A stretch of DNA of 52,202 nucleotides from Acrocarpospora pleiomorpha. Its GTDB lineage: Bacteria > Actinomycetota > Actinomycetes > Streptosporangiales > Streptosporangiaceae. The translations under genes were made by a program, and so were the position numbers. A model generated the notes under the pieces. It saw nothing but the letters and a program-made list of their open reading frames with translations, did no database searches and was not told the origin of the DNA. This document shows positions 6,910 to 15,366 of this stretch, piece after piece. The stretch is taken from assembly GCF_009687885.1 (NCBI RefSeq), contig NZ_BLAF01000077.1, positions 1-52,202 on the forward strand, given 5' to 3'. Every line of letters starts with the position of its first letter. Position 1 is the stretch's first letter.

Positions 6910-8433
6910 ATGAAGCGCACATTCGTTGTGGGCGGCATCAGCGCGGGCCTGCTGGCCTCCGCTCTTGTCGCCTCCCCCGCTCAGGCGGGCGACGAAGTTC
7001 CGTCGGTCATCCTGGCCAACACCAACCTGGCCGCGCAGCAGGTCGCCAAGTTCTGGTACGGCGAGCACAAGGCCAACCTGATCGGCGCCACGCCCTACGA
7101 CGTGGAGACGAAGGTCGTCGCCAAGCACGTCTCGACCGGTGGTCCCGCCGCGGACAGCAAGCCCGGCGTGATCCCCGCGATCGGCGACGAGAAGAAGAGC
7201 ACCAGCAAGTCGAAGAACGTCAACCTGCCCAAGACCTCGGGCAAGGTGTTCTTCATCGGCGCCGACGGCGACCCGCACTGGTGCACGGGCACCTCGATCC
7301 AGGCGCAGTACCGCAACCTGGTGGCCACGGCCGGCAGCTGCGTGTACGACACCCAGAGCAACGGCGCCACCCTCGACAAGTGGGTCTTCATCCCCGGTTA
7401 CTACCAGGGCAAGACTCCTTGGGGCATCTACGTCGGTAAGCAGGGCTTCACGCACTACGACTTCGACGTGTACGAGGACGGCGACCGCGACTACGCGTTC
7501 GTCACCGTGTACAACGGCGTCATCCCGACGTCGGCGGGCTTCGACAAGGACTACGAGAGCAAGCCCTACCCGACCAAGCGCGCGGCCGAGAGGGAGAAGG
7601 CGAAGCTCGCGGCGGACAAGACCACCGGGTGGTCCTGGCTGAAGATCGAAGAGGTCATCGACTACGACAGGGTCAAGCCGCAGCACTCGCCCGAGTCCGA
7701 GCATGTCGGGGGCGTCACCTACGAAGCGTGGCACAAGTTCAACTCGAACACCGCCTTCGACGACGTCGACAAGGCCGCCGCGACCGGCACCGGCTACGTC
7801 GACAGCAACGATGTGGGCCAGGCCGAGTGGCAGGACGCTCTGGCCGGCGAGAACGTCGAGGGCAACGTTTACCTGAGCGAAGACAAGAGGACGCTCGGGT
7901 ACACCAAGCCCAAGGAGGGTGGCGGCTTTACGTACCACCTGCGCTCCTTCTGGGTGAACTACGACCTGGACTACAAGGTCGTCGGCAAGGTGCTGTCCAT
8001 CGGCCTCAAGGACGTCGGTCGCCTCGGTGACAACGTCGGCGGCCAGGGCCTGGCCTACAACCAGAAGATCGGCAAGCCGGTCTTCGTGTTCGGCTACCCG
8101 AGCGGTTCCCACCCGGACGGCAACTACGCCTTCTCCGGCAAGACCCTCAAGTGGGCGTACGGCAAGACGTTCGCCGCTTCGGCCTCGTCCATCAAGGCCC
8201 AAGAGCTCATCGGCATCAAGTCCAGCTTCACCGGCGAGGGCGCACTCGGCTCGTCGTGGCTGCTGAACTACAAGAGCAACCGTCGTCTTGGCCTCCTGAA
8301 CGGTGTCACCATCGGCGTCTCCGACACCGACAAGAACAACCGTTACGACACCAGCGTCTCCCCGTACTTCGACGGTGAGACCTACGGCGTCTACAGCGTG
8401 GCCAAGAACCTCTGGTCCGGCAGGATCGTCTAG
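6910..8433 (+). CDS. Secreted trypsin-fold protein lacking catalytic residues
   Basis: 507 aa. A Sec signal peptide (start MKRTFVVGGISAGLLASALV, cleavage after ASPAQA) precedes a domain like the actinomycete secreted trypsin-like peptidases. The usual TAGHC motif reads ATAGSC here (His to Ser), and the usual GGSSGGPW serine motif is replaced by GEGALGSSW with no GxSGG. The DYAFV strand that normally carries Asp is kept. A charged insertion of about 130 residues separates Asp and Ser regions. It is therefore probably a non-catalytic exported binding protein. Start chosen at 6910 because the signal peptide begins there; upstream in-frame sequence has no coding character. Confidence 0.8.
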   Translation: MKRTFVVGGISAGLLASALVASPAQAGDEVPSVILANTNLAAQQVAKFWYGEHKANLIGATPYDVETKVVAKHVSTGGPAADSKPGVIPAIGDEKKSTSKSKNVNLPKTSGKVFFIGADGDPHWCTGTSIQAQYRNLVATAGSCVYDTQSNGATLDKWVFIPGYYQGKTPWGIYVGKQGFTHYDFDVYEDGDRDYAFVTVYNGVIPTSAGFDKDYESKPYPTKRAAEREKAKLAADKTTGWSWLKIEEVIDYDRVKPQHSPESEHVGGVTYEAWHKFNSNTAFDDVDKAAATGTGYVDSNDVGQAEWQDALAGENVEGNVYLSEDKRTLGYTKPKEGGGFTYHLRSFWVNYDLDYKVVGKVLSIGLKDVGRLGDNVGGQGLAYNQKIGKPVFVFGYPSGSHPDGNYAFSGKTLKWAYGKTFAASASSIKAQELIGIKSSFTGEGALGSSWLLNYKSNRRLGLLNGVTIGVSDTDKNNRYDTSVSPYFDGETYGVYSVAKNLWSGRIV

Positions 8434-8446
8434 TAGCCATACGGGA

Positions 8447-8513
8447 GAACCGGAGGTGCCCCGGTTCGCCTGAGCACGTGAAATGAAGGGCCCGGCCACG
8501 CTCGGCCGGGCCC
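8447..8513. terminator. Bidirectional terminator (two hairpins)
   Basis: Between convergent genes. A first hairpin pairs GAACCGG (8447-8453) with CCGGTTC (8461-8467). A second, stronger one pairs GGGCCCGGCC (8488-8497) with GGCCGGGCCC (8504-8513) across a 6-nt loop and is followed by TTTCTCG. On the minus strand it sits just after the ABC-F stop. Confidence 0.85.
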
Positions 8514-8521
8514 TTTCTCGT

Positions 8522-10312
8522 TCATTCGCCGAGGCGGTCGGCCACGTTCAGCCAGTCGACTTCGGTGCTCTCCTTGAGGGTGGCGATCTCGCGGAGTTCG
8601 GCGTCGAGTTTGCCGAGGCGTTCGAAGTCGCTGGCGGCTTCGGCCATCTGGGCGTGGACTTTTCCTTCGCGTTCGGAGAGCTTGTCCAGTTGCCGTTCCA
8701 GCCGGGACAGCTCCTTCTGGAGTTCCCGCTGTTCCTTGGCGGACAGGCCGACCGTGATGGGGGTCTCGACGACCAGGGTGGGTACGGCTGTCGCGGCGCG
8801 GGCCGACAGGGCGTTGCCGGTCGCGCGGCGGTCCAGGTATTCGTCGACGCCGCCGGGCAGCATCGACAGTTTGCCGTCGCCGAGCAGGGCCACCGTGCGA
8901 TCCGAGACGCGTTCCAGGAAGTACCGGTCGTGGCTGACCACGACCAGCGTGCCCGGCCAGCCGTCGAGCAGGTCTTCCAGTTCGGTCAGGGTCTCGATGT
9001 CCAGGTCGTTGGTGGGCTCGTCCAGGAGGAGCACGTTCGGCTCGTCCATGATCAATCGCAGCAGCTGGAGGCGGCGTCGTTCGCCACCGGACAGGTCGCC
9101 GATGACTTTCCACTGCGCGTCGCCCTTGAACCCGAGGCGCTCCAGCAGCTGCGAGGCCGACCATTCCTTCTTGCCGACCGTGATGTACTTGCGGATCTCC
9201 TCGACCGTCTCCAGGACGCGACGGGTGGGGTCGAGTTCGCTGAGCTCCTGGGAGAGGTGGGCGAGTTTGACGGTTCGGCCCTCGACCAGGCGGCCGGAGT
9301 CGGGCCGTACCGACCCGGAGAGCAGGCGGAGCACGGTGGATTTGCCCGAGCCGTTGACCCCGATGAGGCCGATCCGGTCGCCGGGGCCGAACTGCCAGGT
9401 GCAGTGGTCGAGGACCAGCGGACCGGTGTCGGGGCCGCCCGCGTGCAGGGTCACGTCCTCCAGGTCGTACACCGTCTTGCCGAGGCGGGCGGAGGCGAAC
9501 TTGAGCAGTTCGACGGTCTCGCGGGCCGGCGGCACGTCGGCGATCAGGGCTTCGGCGGCGTTGATCCGGAACTTGGGCTTGGAGGTGCGCGCGGGCGGGC
9601 CGCGCCGCAGCCAGGCGATCTCCTTGCGCATCAGGTTCTGCCGCCGGTCCTCGGTGGCCTGCGCGACCCGCGCGCGCTCGGCCTTGGCCAGCACATACGC
9701 CGCATAGCCGCCGTCATACCGCTCGACGGAGCCGTCCACGACCTCCCAGGTCCTGGTGGAGACCGCGTCCAGGAACCACCGGTCGTGGGTGACCACGATC
9801 AGCGCCGACCGGCGCGCCGCCAGGTGCCCGGCCAGCCAGGCGATGGCCTCGATGTCCAGGTGGTTGGTGGGCTCGTCGAGCACGATCAGGTCGTCGGCGC
9901 CGATCAGCAGCCGAGCCAGCGCGGTCCTGCGGCGCTCACCGCCGGACAGGGCGCCGGCCCGCGCGGACAGCTCGATGTCGCCGAGCAGGTTCGCCAGGAT
10001 CTCCCGGATCGCGGCGTCGCCCGCCCATTCGTGCTCGGCCCTGCCGCCCAGCACGAGCTCCTGGACCGTGGCGTCGGCGGCGAAGTCGTCTCGCTGGGAC
10101 AGCACGCCGACATGCAGGTTGCGGGTGTGGGTGACCCGCCCGCCGTCCGGTTTCAGCTCCCCCGCGATGATCGAGATCAGCGTGGTCTTGCCGCCGCCGT
10201 TGCGGCCGACGACGCCGATGCGGTCGCCTTCCTCGACGCCGAGCGAGACGTTCGCGAGCAGGGGTTTGGGACCGTAGGCGTGGGAGACGGATTCAAGATT
10301 GACCAGATTCAT
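8522..10312 (-). CDS. ABC-F family ATPase (Uup-like)
   Basis: 596 aa with two ATP-binding cassettes and no membrane segments. First cassette: Walker A GRNGGGKTT (near residue 37), signature LSGGERRR, Walker B LIVLDEPTNHLD. Second: GVNGSGKST, LSGGERRR, LLLDEPTNDLD. The C-terminus (about 520-590) is a Glu/Leu/Lys-rich coiled coil as in Uup. ABC-F proteins act on the ribosome or on DNA-linked processes rather than in transport; antibiotic-resistance function cannot be told. Lies directly downstream of ispE, 16 bp apart, so probably co-transcribed. Confidence 0.92.
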   Translation of the reverse strand: MNLVNLESVSHAYGPKPLLANVSLGVEEGDRIGVVGRNGGGKTTLISIIAGELKPDGGRVTHTRNLHVGVLSQRDDFAADATVQELVLGGRAEHEWAGDAAIREILANLLGDIELSARAGALSGGERRRTALARLLIGADDLIVLDEPTNHLDIEAIAWLAGHLAARRSALIVVTHDRWFLDAVSTRTWEVVDGSVERYDGGYAAYVLAKAERARVAQATEDRRQNLMRKEIAWLRRGPPARTSKPKFRINAAEALIADVPPARETVELLKFASARLGKTVYDLEDVTLHAGGPDTGPLVLDHCTWQFGPGDRIGLIGVNGSGKSTVLRLLSGSVRPDSGRLVEGRTVKLAHLSQELSELDPTRRVLETVEEIRKYITVGKKEWSASQLLERLGFKGDAQWKVIGDLSGGERRRLQLLRLIMDEPNVLLLDEPTNDLDIETLTELEDLLDGWPGTLVVVSHDRYFLERVSDRTVALLGDGKLSMLPGGVDEYLDRRATGNALSARAATAVPTLVVETPITVGLSAKEQRELQKELSRLERQLDKLSEREGKVHAQMAEAASDFERLGKLDAELREIATLKESTEVDWLNVADRLGE

Positions 10313-10328
10313 CGCCTGGTAAGCCTAT

Positions 10329-11228
10329 CTAGACGACCACGGCTCCGGGGACCGGTCCGTAGGCGTTCACCACGGCTCGGCAGGCGCTGCGCAGCGCCAC
10401 CGACAGGTCAAGCGCGTGCTCGGCCGACTCGGCGAGGAAGGCGCAGGTCGGGCCGGAGCCGGAGACCAGCACGCCGAGCGCGCCGCGATCGCGGCCGACC
10501 TGGAGGGTCCTGGCCAGGCTGCGGCGGAGCATGATCGCGGCTGGTTGCAGGTCGTTGACCAGGGCCTTGCCCAGTCCTGGGGCATCACCGTCGCGGAGCG
10601 CGGCGGCGAGTTGGCCGCTCAGCGCGGGCCAGCATGCGCGTTCTCCGGCGGCTTCGCGGAGGCGGTCGCACTCGCCGTACACCTGGGGGGTGGACAGTCC
10701 TCCGTCAGCGAGGGCGAACACCCAGAAGAAGGTGCCCTGGACCGGGAGCGGCGTGAGCATCTCGCCCCGGCCGGTGCCGACGGCGGTGCCGCCGAGCAGG
10801 GCGAACGGCACATCACTCCCCAGATCGGCGGCGATGTCCAGCAGATCCCGCTGGGGCAGGCCGAGGCCCCAGAGCCGGTCGCAGGCCACCAGGGCCGCCG
10901 CCGCGTCGGCGCTGCCGCCGGCCATGCCGCCCGCCACCGGGATGGACTTGCGGATGACCAGCTCCGCGCCGTACGGCCGGCCGGCGCGGGCGGCGAGCGC
11001 GCGGGCGGCCCGGATCGCGAGATTGTCGCCGTCCAGCGGCACCAGGCCGGCCGAGTCGCCCTCCACCCGGACCGTCAACGTCTCCGACTCCACCGCGGAC
11101 ACCTCGTCGAACAGCGACACGGCGTGGAACACGTTCACCAAGTCGTGGTAGCCGTCGTCACGCAGCGGGCCCACGGAGAGCTGAAGATTGACTTTGCCCG
11201 GGACACGGACGGTCACAGATGACGTCAC
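10329..11228 (-). CDS. ispE: 4-diphosphocytidyl-2-C-methyl-D-erythritol kinase
   Basis: 299 aa GHMP kinase of the MEP isoprenoid pathway; phosphorylates the 2-hydroxyl of CDP-methylerythritol. The N-terminal PGKVNLQLSVGPLRDDGYHDL is diagnostic, the GHMP ATP loop reads PVAGGMAGGSADAAA (near residue 95) and the third motif is VSGSGPTCAF near the C-terminus. In most actinobacteria ispE follows rsmA directly; here a kinase/FG-GAP pair on the other strand separates them. Confidence 0.95.
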   Translation of the reverse strand: MTSSVTVRVPGKVNLQLSVGPLRDDGYHDLVNVFHAVSLFDEVSAVESETLTVRVEGDSAGLVPLDGDNLAIRAARALAARAGRPYGAELVIRKSIPVAGGMAGGSADAAAALVACDRLWGLGLPQRDLLDIAADLGSDVPFALLGGTAVGTGRGEMLTPLPVQGTFFWVFALADGGLSTPQVYGECDRLREAAGERACWPALSGQLAAALRDGDAPGLGKALVNDLQPAAIMLRRSLARTLQVGRDRGALGVLVSGSGPTCAFLAESAEHALDLSVALRSACRAVVNAYGPVPGAVVV

Positions 11229-11294
11229 GGCATCCGAGCCTAACCTGACCTGGCCCTACACCCGACAAAAGATCACCTCAAATTGGGGCGAAAG

Positions 11295-11314
11295 CCGTAC
11301 ATAGAACGGTACGG
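11295..11314. promoter_or_regulatory. Inverted repeat upstream of the first STPK gene
   Basis: CCGTAC (11295-11300) and GTACGG (11309-11314) flank an 8-nt centre in the 112-bp divergent gap between ispE and the kinase gene, 27 bp before the kinase start. It could be an operator or part of a leader hairpin. Confidence 0.4.
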
Positions 11315-11340
11315 TTGCGGCAACGTGCGGTTCACGGGGA

Positions 11341-12681
11341 GTGCACATCGACGTCAACTCGGCCATCAGCGCGCCGCTTTCCGCGGGCGATCCGGCGCGA
11401 ATCGGGCCATACCAGTTGCTTGGGCGGCTCGGCACGGGCGGCATGGGGACCGTTTACCTTGGCGTGGAGGGGGAACGCCAGGTCGCCGTCAAGGTCGTCA
11501 AACGGCAGTACGCGGTGGACGAGGACTTCAGCCAGCGTTTCAAGACCGAGGTGGAGCACGCGCAGCGGGTGGCCTCGTTCTGCACGGCGCTGGTGCTGGA
11601 TCAGGGCACGACCGAGGACGGGCGGCCTTACATGGTCACCGAGTTCATCCCGGGCACCCCGCTGGACCGGCAGATCGCGAGCTTCGGCGCGCTGGAGGCG
11701 GGCACCTTACACGGGGTCGCCTTCGGCGTGGCCGCCGCGCTGACCGCCATCCACGCGGCGGGACTCGTGCACCGGGATCTGAAACCGGCCAATGTGATCC
11801 TGTCCATGTCCGGCCCTCGGGTGATCGACTTCGGTATCGCGCGCGCGGTCGACGCCACGCACGGCCACACCGAGACCGGCGAAGTCGTCGGATCCCCCGG
11901 CTGGTGGGCGCCGGAACAATTACAGGGCCGGGTGGTCACGCCCGCCGTCGACATCTTCACCTGGGGCTGCCTGGTCGGCTACGCGGGCAACGCCCGCCAC
12001 CCCTTCGGCGAAGGCGACCCCATGGTCCTCGCCCACCGCGTCTTAGAATCCGAACCCGACCTGGAAGGCCTCCCCGCCCCCCTCGACCACCTCGTCCGCC
12101 GTGCCCTCCACAAGGAACCGCGGCACCGCCCCTCCGCCCAGGAACTCCTGCTCGCCCTCGTCGGCGGGCGCGACGACCCCAGCACCGAAGTCCTGGCCTG
12201 GGACCCCCCGGAGAACATCCAGCCACCCGCCCGCAAACGCCGCAAGTGGCCCTTCGCCGTCTTAGCCGGCCTTGTGGTCCTCGCCGCGGGTCTGTACCTC
12301 GGCCTCCGCGACGGTACGCCCTCCGGGAGCCGCGAGCCGGCCCGCGTCAACGACATCGGCCGCCGCATCGTCGTCCGCGACGTCCACATGATCGTCCAGC
12401 GCCCGCATTGTCTCCCGGCCCCCACCGGCAGCAAAACCTGTGCGGTGACCTGGCTCCTGATCAACATGGGCGGCGCCACGGCCCCACTCGGCGCCTACCC
12501 CCAGCTCATCGACGACCAGGGTCTCACCCACACGACAACCAGCGCACGCCCACCCGATCAACTCATGCCGGGCGACAGCCTCTCCTTAACCGCCCAGTAC
12601 ACGCTCCCCGAAGGCAACGTCCCCGCCATACTGACCGGATCACCGATGGCGGGCGGCAACGAAACCGAGGTCCGCCTGTGA
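11341..12681 (+). CDS. Membrane Ser/Thr protein kinase, STPK cassette 1
   Basis: 446 aa. Cytoplasmic Hanks-type kinase domain: GRLGTGGMGTVYLG, catalytic Lys in VAVKVVK (near 48), HRDLKPANVILS (143 on), DFGIA (163) and an activation segment ending GSPGWWAPEQ. One membrane helix at about 303-322 follows a Lys/Arg cluster (RKRRK). The outer domain of about 120 residues has two Cys (HCLP... KTCAV) and resembles DUF4352/immunoglobulin-like sensor domains. The start is GTG 11341 although GGGGA is almost adjacent. The next gene can begin in a GTGA overlap with this stop. It is a paralogue of the kinase at 15367. Confidence 0.9.
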   Translation: MHIDVNSAISAPLSAGDPARIGPYQLLGRLGTGGMGTVYLGVEGERQVAVKVVKRQYAVDEDFSQRFKTEVEHAQRVASFCTALVLDQGTTEDGRPYMVTEFIPGTPLDRQIASFGALEAGTLHGVAFGVAAALTAIHAAGLVHRDLKPANVILSMSGPRVIDFGIARAVDATHGHTETGEVVGSPGWWAPEQLQGRVVTPAVDIFTWGCLVGYAGNARHPFGEGDPMVLAHRVLESEPDLEGLPAPLDHLVRRALHKEPRHRPSAQELLLALVGGRDDPSTEVLAWDPPENIQPPARKRRKWPFAVLAGLVVLAAGLYLGLRDGTPSGSREPARVNDIGRRIVVRDVHMIVQRPHCLPAPTGSKTCAVTWLLINMGGATAPLGAYPQLIDDQGLTHTTTSARPPDQLMPGDSLSLTAQYTLPEGNVPAILTGSPMAGGNETEVRL

Positions 12682-13007
12682 CGACCCGACAGCGCCGGAC
12701 TAGGCAACCACATGATTTCGCGCACCACGAACCCCACGCCACGCGACACCCCAAGGACTCTTCCGAGGTGAAACCGACTGTCCTGCGATGGACAGACACC
12801 TCAGCGCACCTCTCCGAACCGACAACCAAGCCACACATGACGGACTCCCCCGCCAAACCGGTAACCGCGAAGACCACCTCCCTCCGATGGACGGATGTGC
12901 TGGCGCGCTTCGCGGCGTGGACCACGGCCGCTACCACGCGCGCGAGCCATCGCGTCCCAGCCGCCAACATCAGCGTTGACCGCGTCTCATCGGTGAAAGT
13001 GGCCCTG
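12678..13007 (+). other. Open frame between kinase and FG-GAP gene 1, start uncertain
   Basis: The FG-GAP frame stays open back to a GTG at 12678 that overlaps the kinase stop, as in cassette 2 where the overlap is ATGA. This would add 110 hydrophilic residues containing two repeats of the type LRWTD ahead of the hydrophobic segment. Codon use here is less GC-biased than in either neighbour. It is either a real cytoplasmic N-terminal extension or untranslated/decayed spacer. Confidence 0.4.
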
Positions 13008-14420
13008 ATGCGGCGATTCCCCTTCGGGCGGTCCCCCTTTGGGTGGCGGCTACGGAGGGTGGCGGCTGTGTTGGTGGTGGGAGGGCTGGTGGTGGGATTG
13101 GTTGGGGCCGGGGCGCCGCCTGGTGATGCTTGTGGGGGTGCGGGGACGGCTGACTTTGATGGGGATGGGGTTAACGATGCGATCGTTACCGATCCGGTGT
13201 GGCCAGGGGGTGGGGTGCAGGGGCGGGCGTATGTGTTGCTGGGGCCGATGTTGAATGCTCGGGTGGTGCCCTTGGAGGGGCATGGTCGGGCGGGGTGGGC
13301 GGCCAAGGCGGGACATCTGGATGATGACGGGTGCCTGGATGTGGTGATTTCTAATCCGTTCGCAACGGGGGTGTCCGATGGGAGGACGGTGCCGGGGGCG
13401 GGGGTCGCCTATGTCTTCTGGGGTGGGAAAACGATCGCGGGATCGCGGCTGGAGTTGAAGGCTCCCGCGCCGCGGGCCAATGCGCATTTCGGGTGGTCGC
13501 TGGCGATCGCGTCGGGGACCGTGGCCGTGGGGGCGCCGCATGAGGATGCGGACGAAGTCGCCGATTCCGGGGCGGCGTACGTGTTCCGGTTCGATGGGCG
13601 TGAACCGCGGGAACCACAGCGGATCACGCAGAACACGCCGGGCGTGCCGGGGGCGGCGCAGTCGGGGGACATGTTCGGGTGGTCGCTCGCGTTCGCCCGG
13701 CTTGGGGGGAACCCCGGGGACGTGGATCTGGCGATTGGCGCGCCTTTTGAGGACCGGGAAGAGGTCGGGCAGATCGATACGGGGGCGGTCACGGTCGTGT
13801 ACGACGTGGCGACCAAGCCGTGGACCTATCGCGGGGTGGGCTGGGACCTGTCCCTGGTGGACTCCGGGACGCGATCCCGGTCCGGCGATCATTTCGGGCA
13901 TTCGCTGGCGTACGGTACGCACGCTGGGAAGGGCTATCTCGCCGTCGGAGCGCCGCACGCGGACGTGGGAGGGGTGCGGGATTCCGGTCTGGCGTTGCTT
14001 TTCGAGTCGACGTCTGGGGATCCCCGCCTGATCAGGAGCCTGCATGATGGGTCGATCGGGGTCGGGGACGTGCCGGAGCCGGGGGATATGTTTGGCTATG
14101 CGCTCGCGTTCATGGGGGCGGATCTGCTGGCCGGGGTTCCGGGGCAGAGCGAGATCCGGCGGGTGGAATGCGGAGCCGTGCAGGCGATTCCGATTGATCC
14201 GACCAGGGGGGTCAGCCGGATCATCCGGTTGGCGGACGGTCAGCTGTACGACCATTTCGGGTGGAGCCTGGCGCGGACCGGGGACGGGTTCGCGCTCGTG
14301 GGCGTACCGGATCGGGGGACGACCGGTGCGGTTGCCGTGGTTTCGCCCGGAGGGGGCGAGCCTCAACTGATCTTTCCGGACGGGGAGGCGCTGGAGTTCG
14401 GGGCGGCCGTCACCGGATAG
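13008..14420 (+). CDS. Secreted FG-GAP (integrin-alpha-like) repeat protein, cassette 1
   Basis: 470 aa from ATG 13008, which gives a signal peptide (Arg-rich n-region, then VAAVLVVGGLVVGLVGAG). A Ca-binding DFDGDGVNDA loop opens the mature part, and at least five FGWSLA/FGxSLA repeats are spaced about 60 residues apart, each followed by VGAPxxD-type turns, as in seven-bladed integrin-alpha propellers. It is the partner of the upstream kinase and a paralogue of the protein at 17484. The gene is strikingly G-rich at third codon positions, unlike its C-rich paralogue. It overlaps the rsmA end by 11 bp tail to tail. GTG 12678 is the alternative start. Confidence 0.8.
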   Translation: MRRFPFGRSPFGWRLRRVAAVLVVGGLVVGLVGAGAPPGDACGGAGTADFDGDGVNDAIVTDPVWPGGGVQGRAYVLLGPMLNARVVPLEGHGRAGWAAKAGHLDDDGCLDVVISNPFATGVSDGRTVPGAGVAYVFWGGKTIAGSRLELKAPAPRANAHFGWSLAIASGTVAVGAPHEDADEVADSGAAYVFRFDGREPREPQRITQNTPGVPGAAQSGDMFGWSLAFARLGGNPGDVDLAIGAPFEDREEVGQIDTGAVTVVYDVATKPWTYRGVGWDLSLVDSGTRSRSGDHFGHSLAYGTHAGKGYLAVGAPHADVGGVRDSGLALLFESTSGDPRLIRSLHDGSIGVGDVPEPGDMFGYALAFMGADLLAGVPGQSEIRRVECGAVQAIPIDPTRGVSRIIRLADGQLYDHFGWSLARTGDGFALVGVPDRGTTGAVAVVSPGGGEPQLIFPDGEALEFGAAVTG

Positions 14421-15258
14421 GGCCGTGTTCCGCGATTCTGGCGAAATCGAGCACGCTCAGCTGTTCGCCGCGTTCTGACGGGCTGATTCCCGCCTGGGTG
14501 AGGGCGTGTTCGGCGGCGGATGCCGTACCGGCCCAGGAGGCGAGGGCGGCGCGGAGGGTTTTGCGGCGCTGGGCGAAAGCGGCGTCCACGACGGCGAAGA
14601 CCTGCTCGCGGGTGGCGGAGGTCGGCGGCGGGTCGCGGCGGACCAGGGAGACCAGACCGGAGTCGACGTTCGGGGCGGGCCAGAACACGTTTCTACCGAC
14701 CGGACCAGCCCGGCGAACCTCCGCATACCAGGCGGCCTTCACGGACGGCACACCGTAGATCTTGGAGCCGGGAGGGGCGGCCAGCCGGTCGGCGACCTCC
14801 GCCTGCACCATGACCAGGCCGCGCCGCAGCGACGGCAGGATCTCCAGCAGGTGCAGCACAACCGGAACCGACACGTTGTACGGCAGGTTCGCCACCAGCG
14901 CGGTCGGCTCGGCGGGCAGATCGTCCAGGTTGATCCGGAGCGCGTCGGCGGCCACCACCGAGAGGCGATCCGCGTGCTCGGGCGCCATCTCCGCGACCGT
15001 CACGGGAAGCTGCGCCGCCAGCACCGGATCGATCTCCACCGCCACCACCCGCGCGACCTCGCCGAGCAGCGCCAGCGTCAGCGAGCCGAGACCGGGACCG
15101 ATCTCGATCACCACATCCTCGGGCGTCACCCCCGCCACCCGGACGATCTTGCGGACCGTCCCGCCGTCGATGACGAAATTCTGCCCGAGCTTCTTCGTCG
15201 GACGGATGTTCAATTTCTCCGCCAGCGTGCGCACTTCGACGGGCCCGAGCAAACTCAT
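14410..15258 (-). CDS. rsmA: 16S rRNA dimethyladenosine transferase
   Basis: 282 aa; dimethylates A1518 and A1519 of 16S rRNA. The signature KKLGQNFVID (near residue 20), SAM motif VIEIGPGLGSLT and catalytic NLPYNVSVP are intact, as is the FWPAPNVDSGLV segment. ATG 15258 was chosen because it begins the conserved LLGPVEVR stretch; ATG 15276 would add six residues. The gene normally sits between rpf and ispE, and here it is flanked on both sides by kinase/FG-GAP pairs on the opposite strand. Confidence 0.95.
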   Translation of the reverse strand: MSLLGPVEVRTLAEKLNIRPTKKLGQNFVIDGGTVRKIVRVAGVTPEDVVIEIGPGLGSLTLALLGEVARVVAVEIDPVLAAQLPVTVAEMAPEHADRLSVVAADALRINLDDLPAEPTALVANLPYNVSVPVVLHLLEILPSLRRGLVMVQAEVADRLAAPPGSKIYGVPSVKAAWYAEVRRAGPVGRNVFWPAPNVDSGLVSLVRRDPPPTSATREQVFAVVDAAFAQRRKTLRAALASWAGTASAAEHALTQAGISPSERGEQLSVLDFARIAEHGPIR

Positions 15259-15366
15259 GGCTCCAGTGTCGGGCATGCGAGCGTGCCGAATTACCTGTTG
15301 CCCCCCGGTACAGAACATCCAAGCTGGACTCGGCGTCGAACACCCCATGTACGAAGGGAGGCAACG

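Noticed and set aside
11283..14420. Single 1045-aa reading frame across kinase 1 and the FG-GAP gene
   Set aside because: The first 1400 bases are read out of frame with a clear kinase; the Arg/Pro-rich translation is a typical GC-rich shadow.
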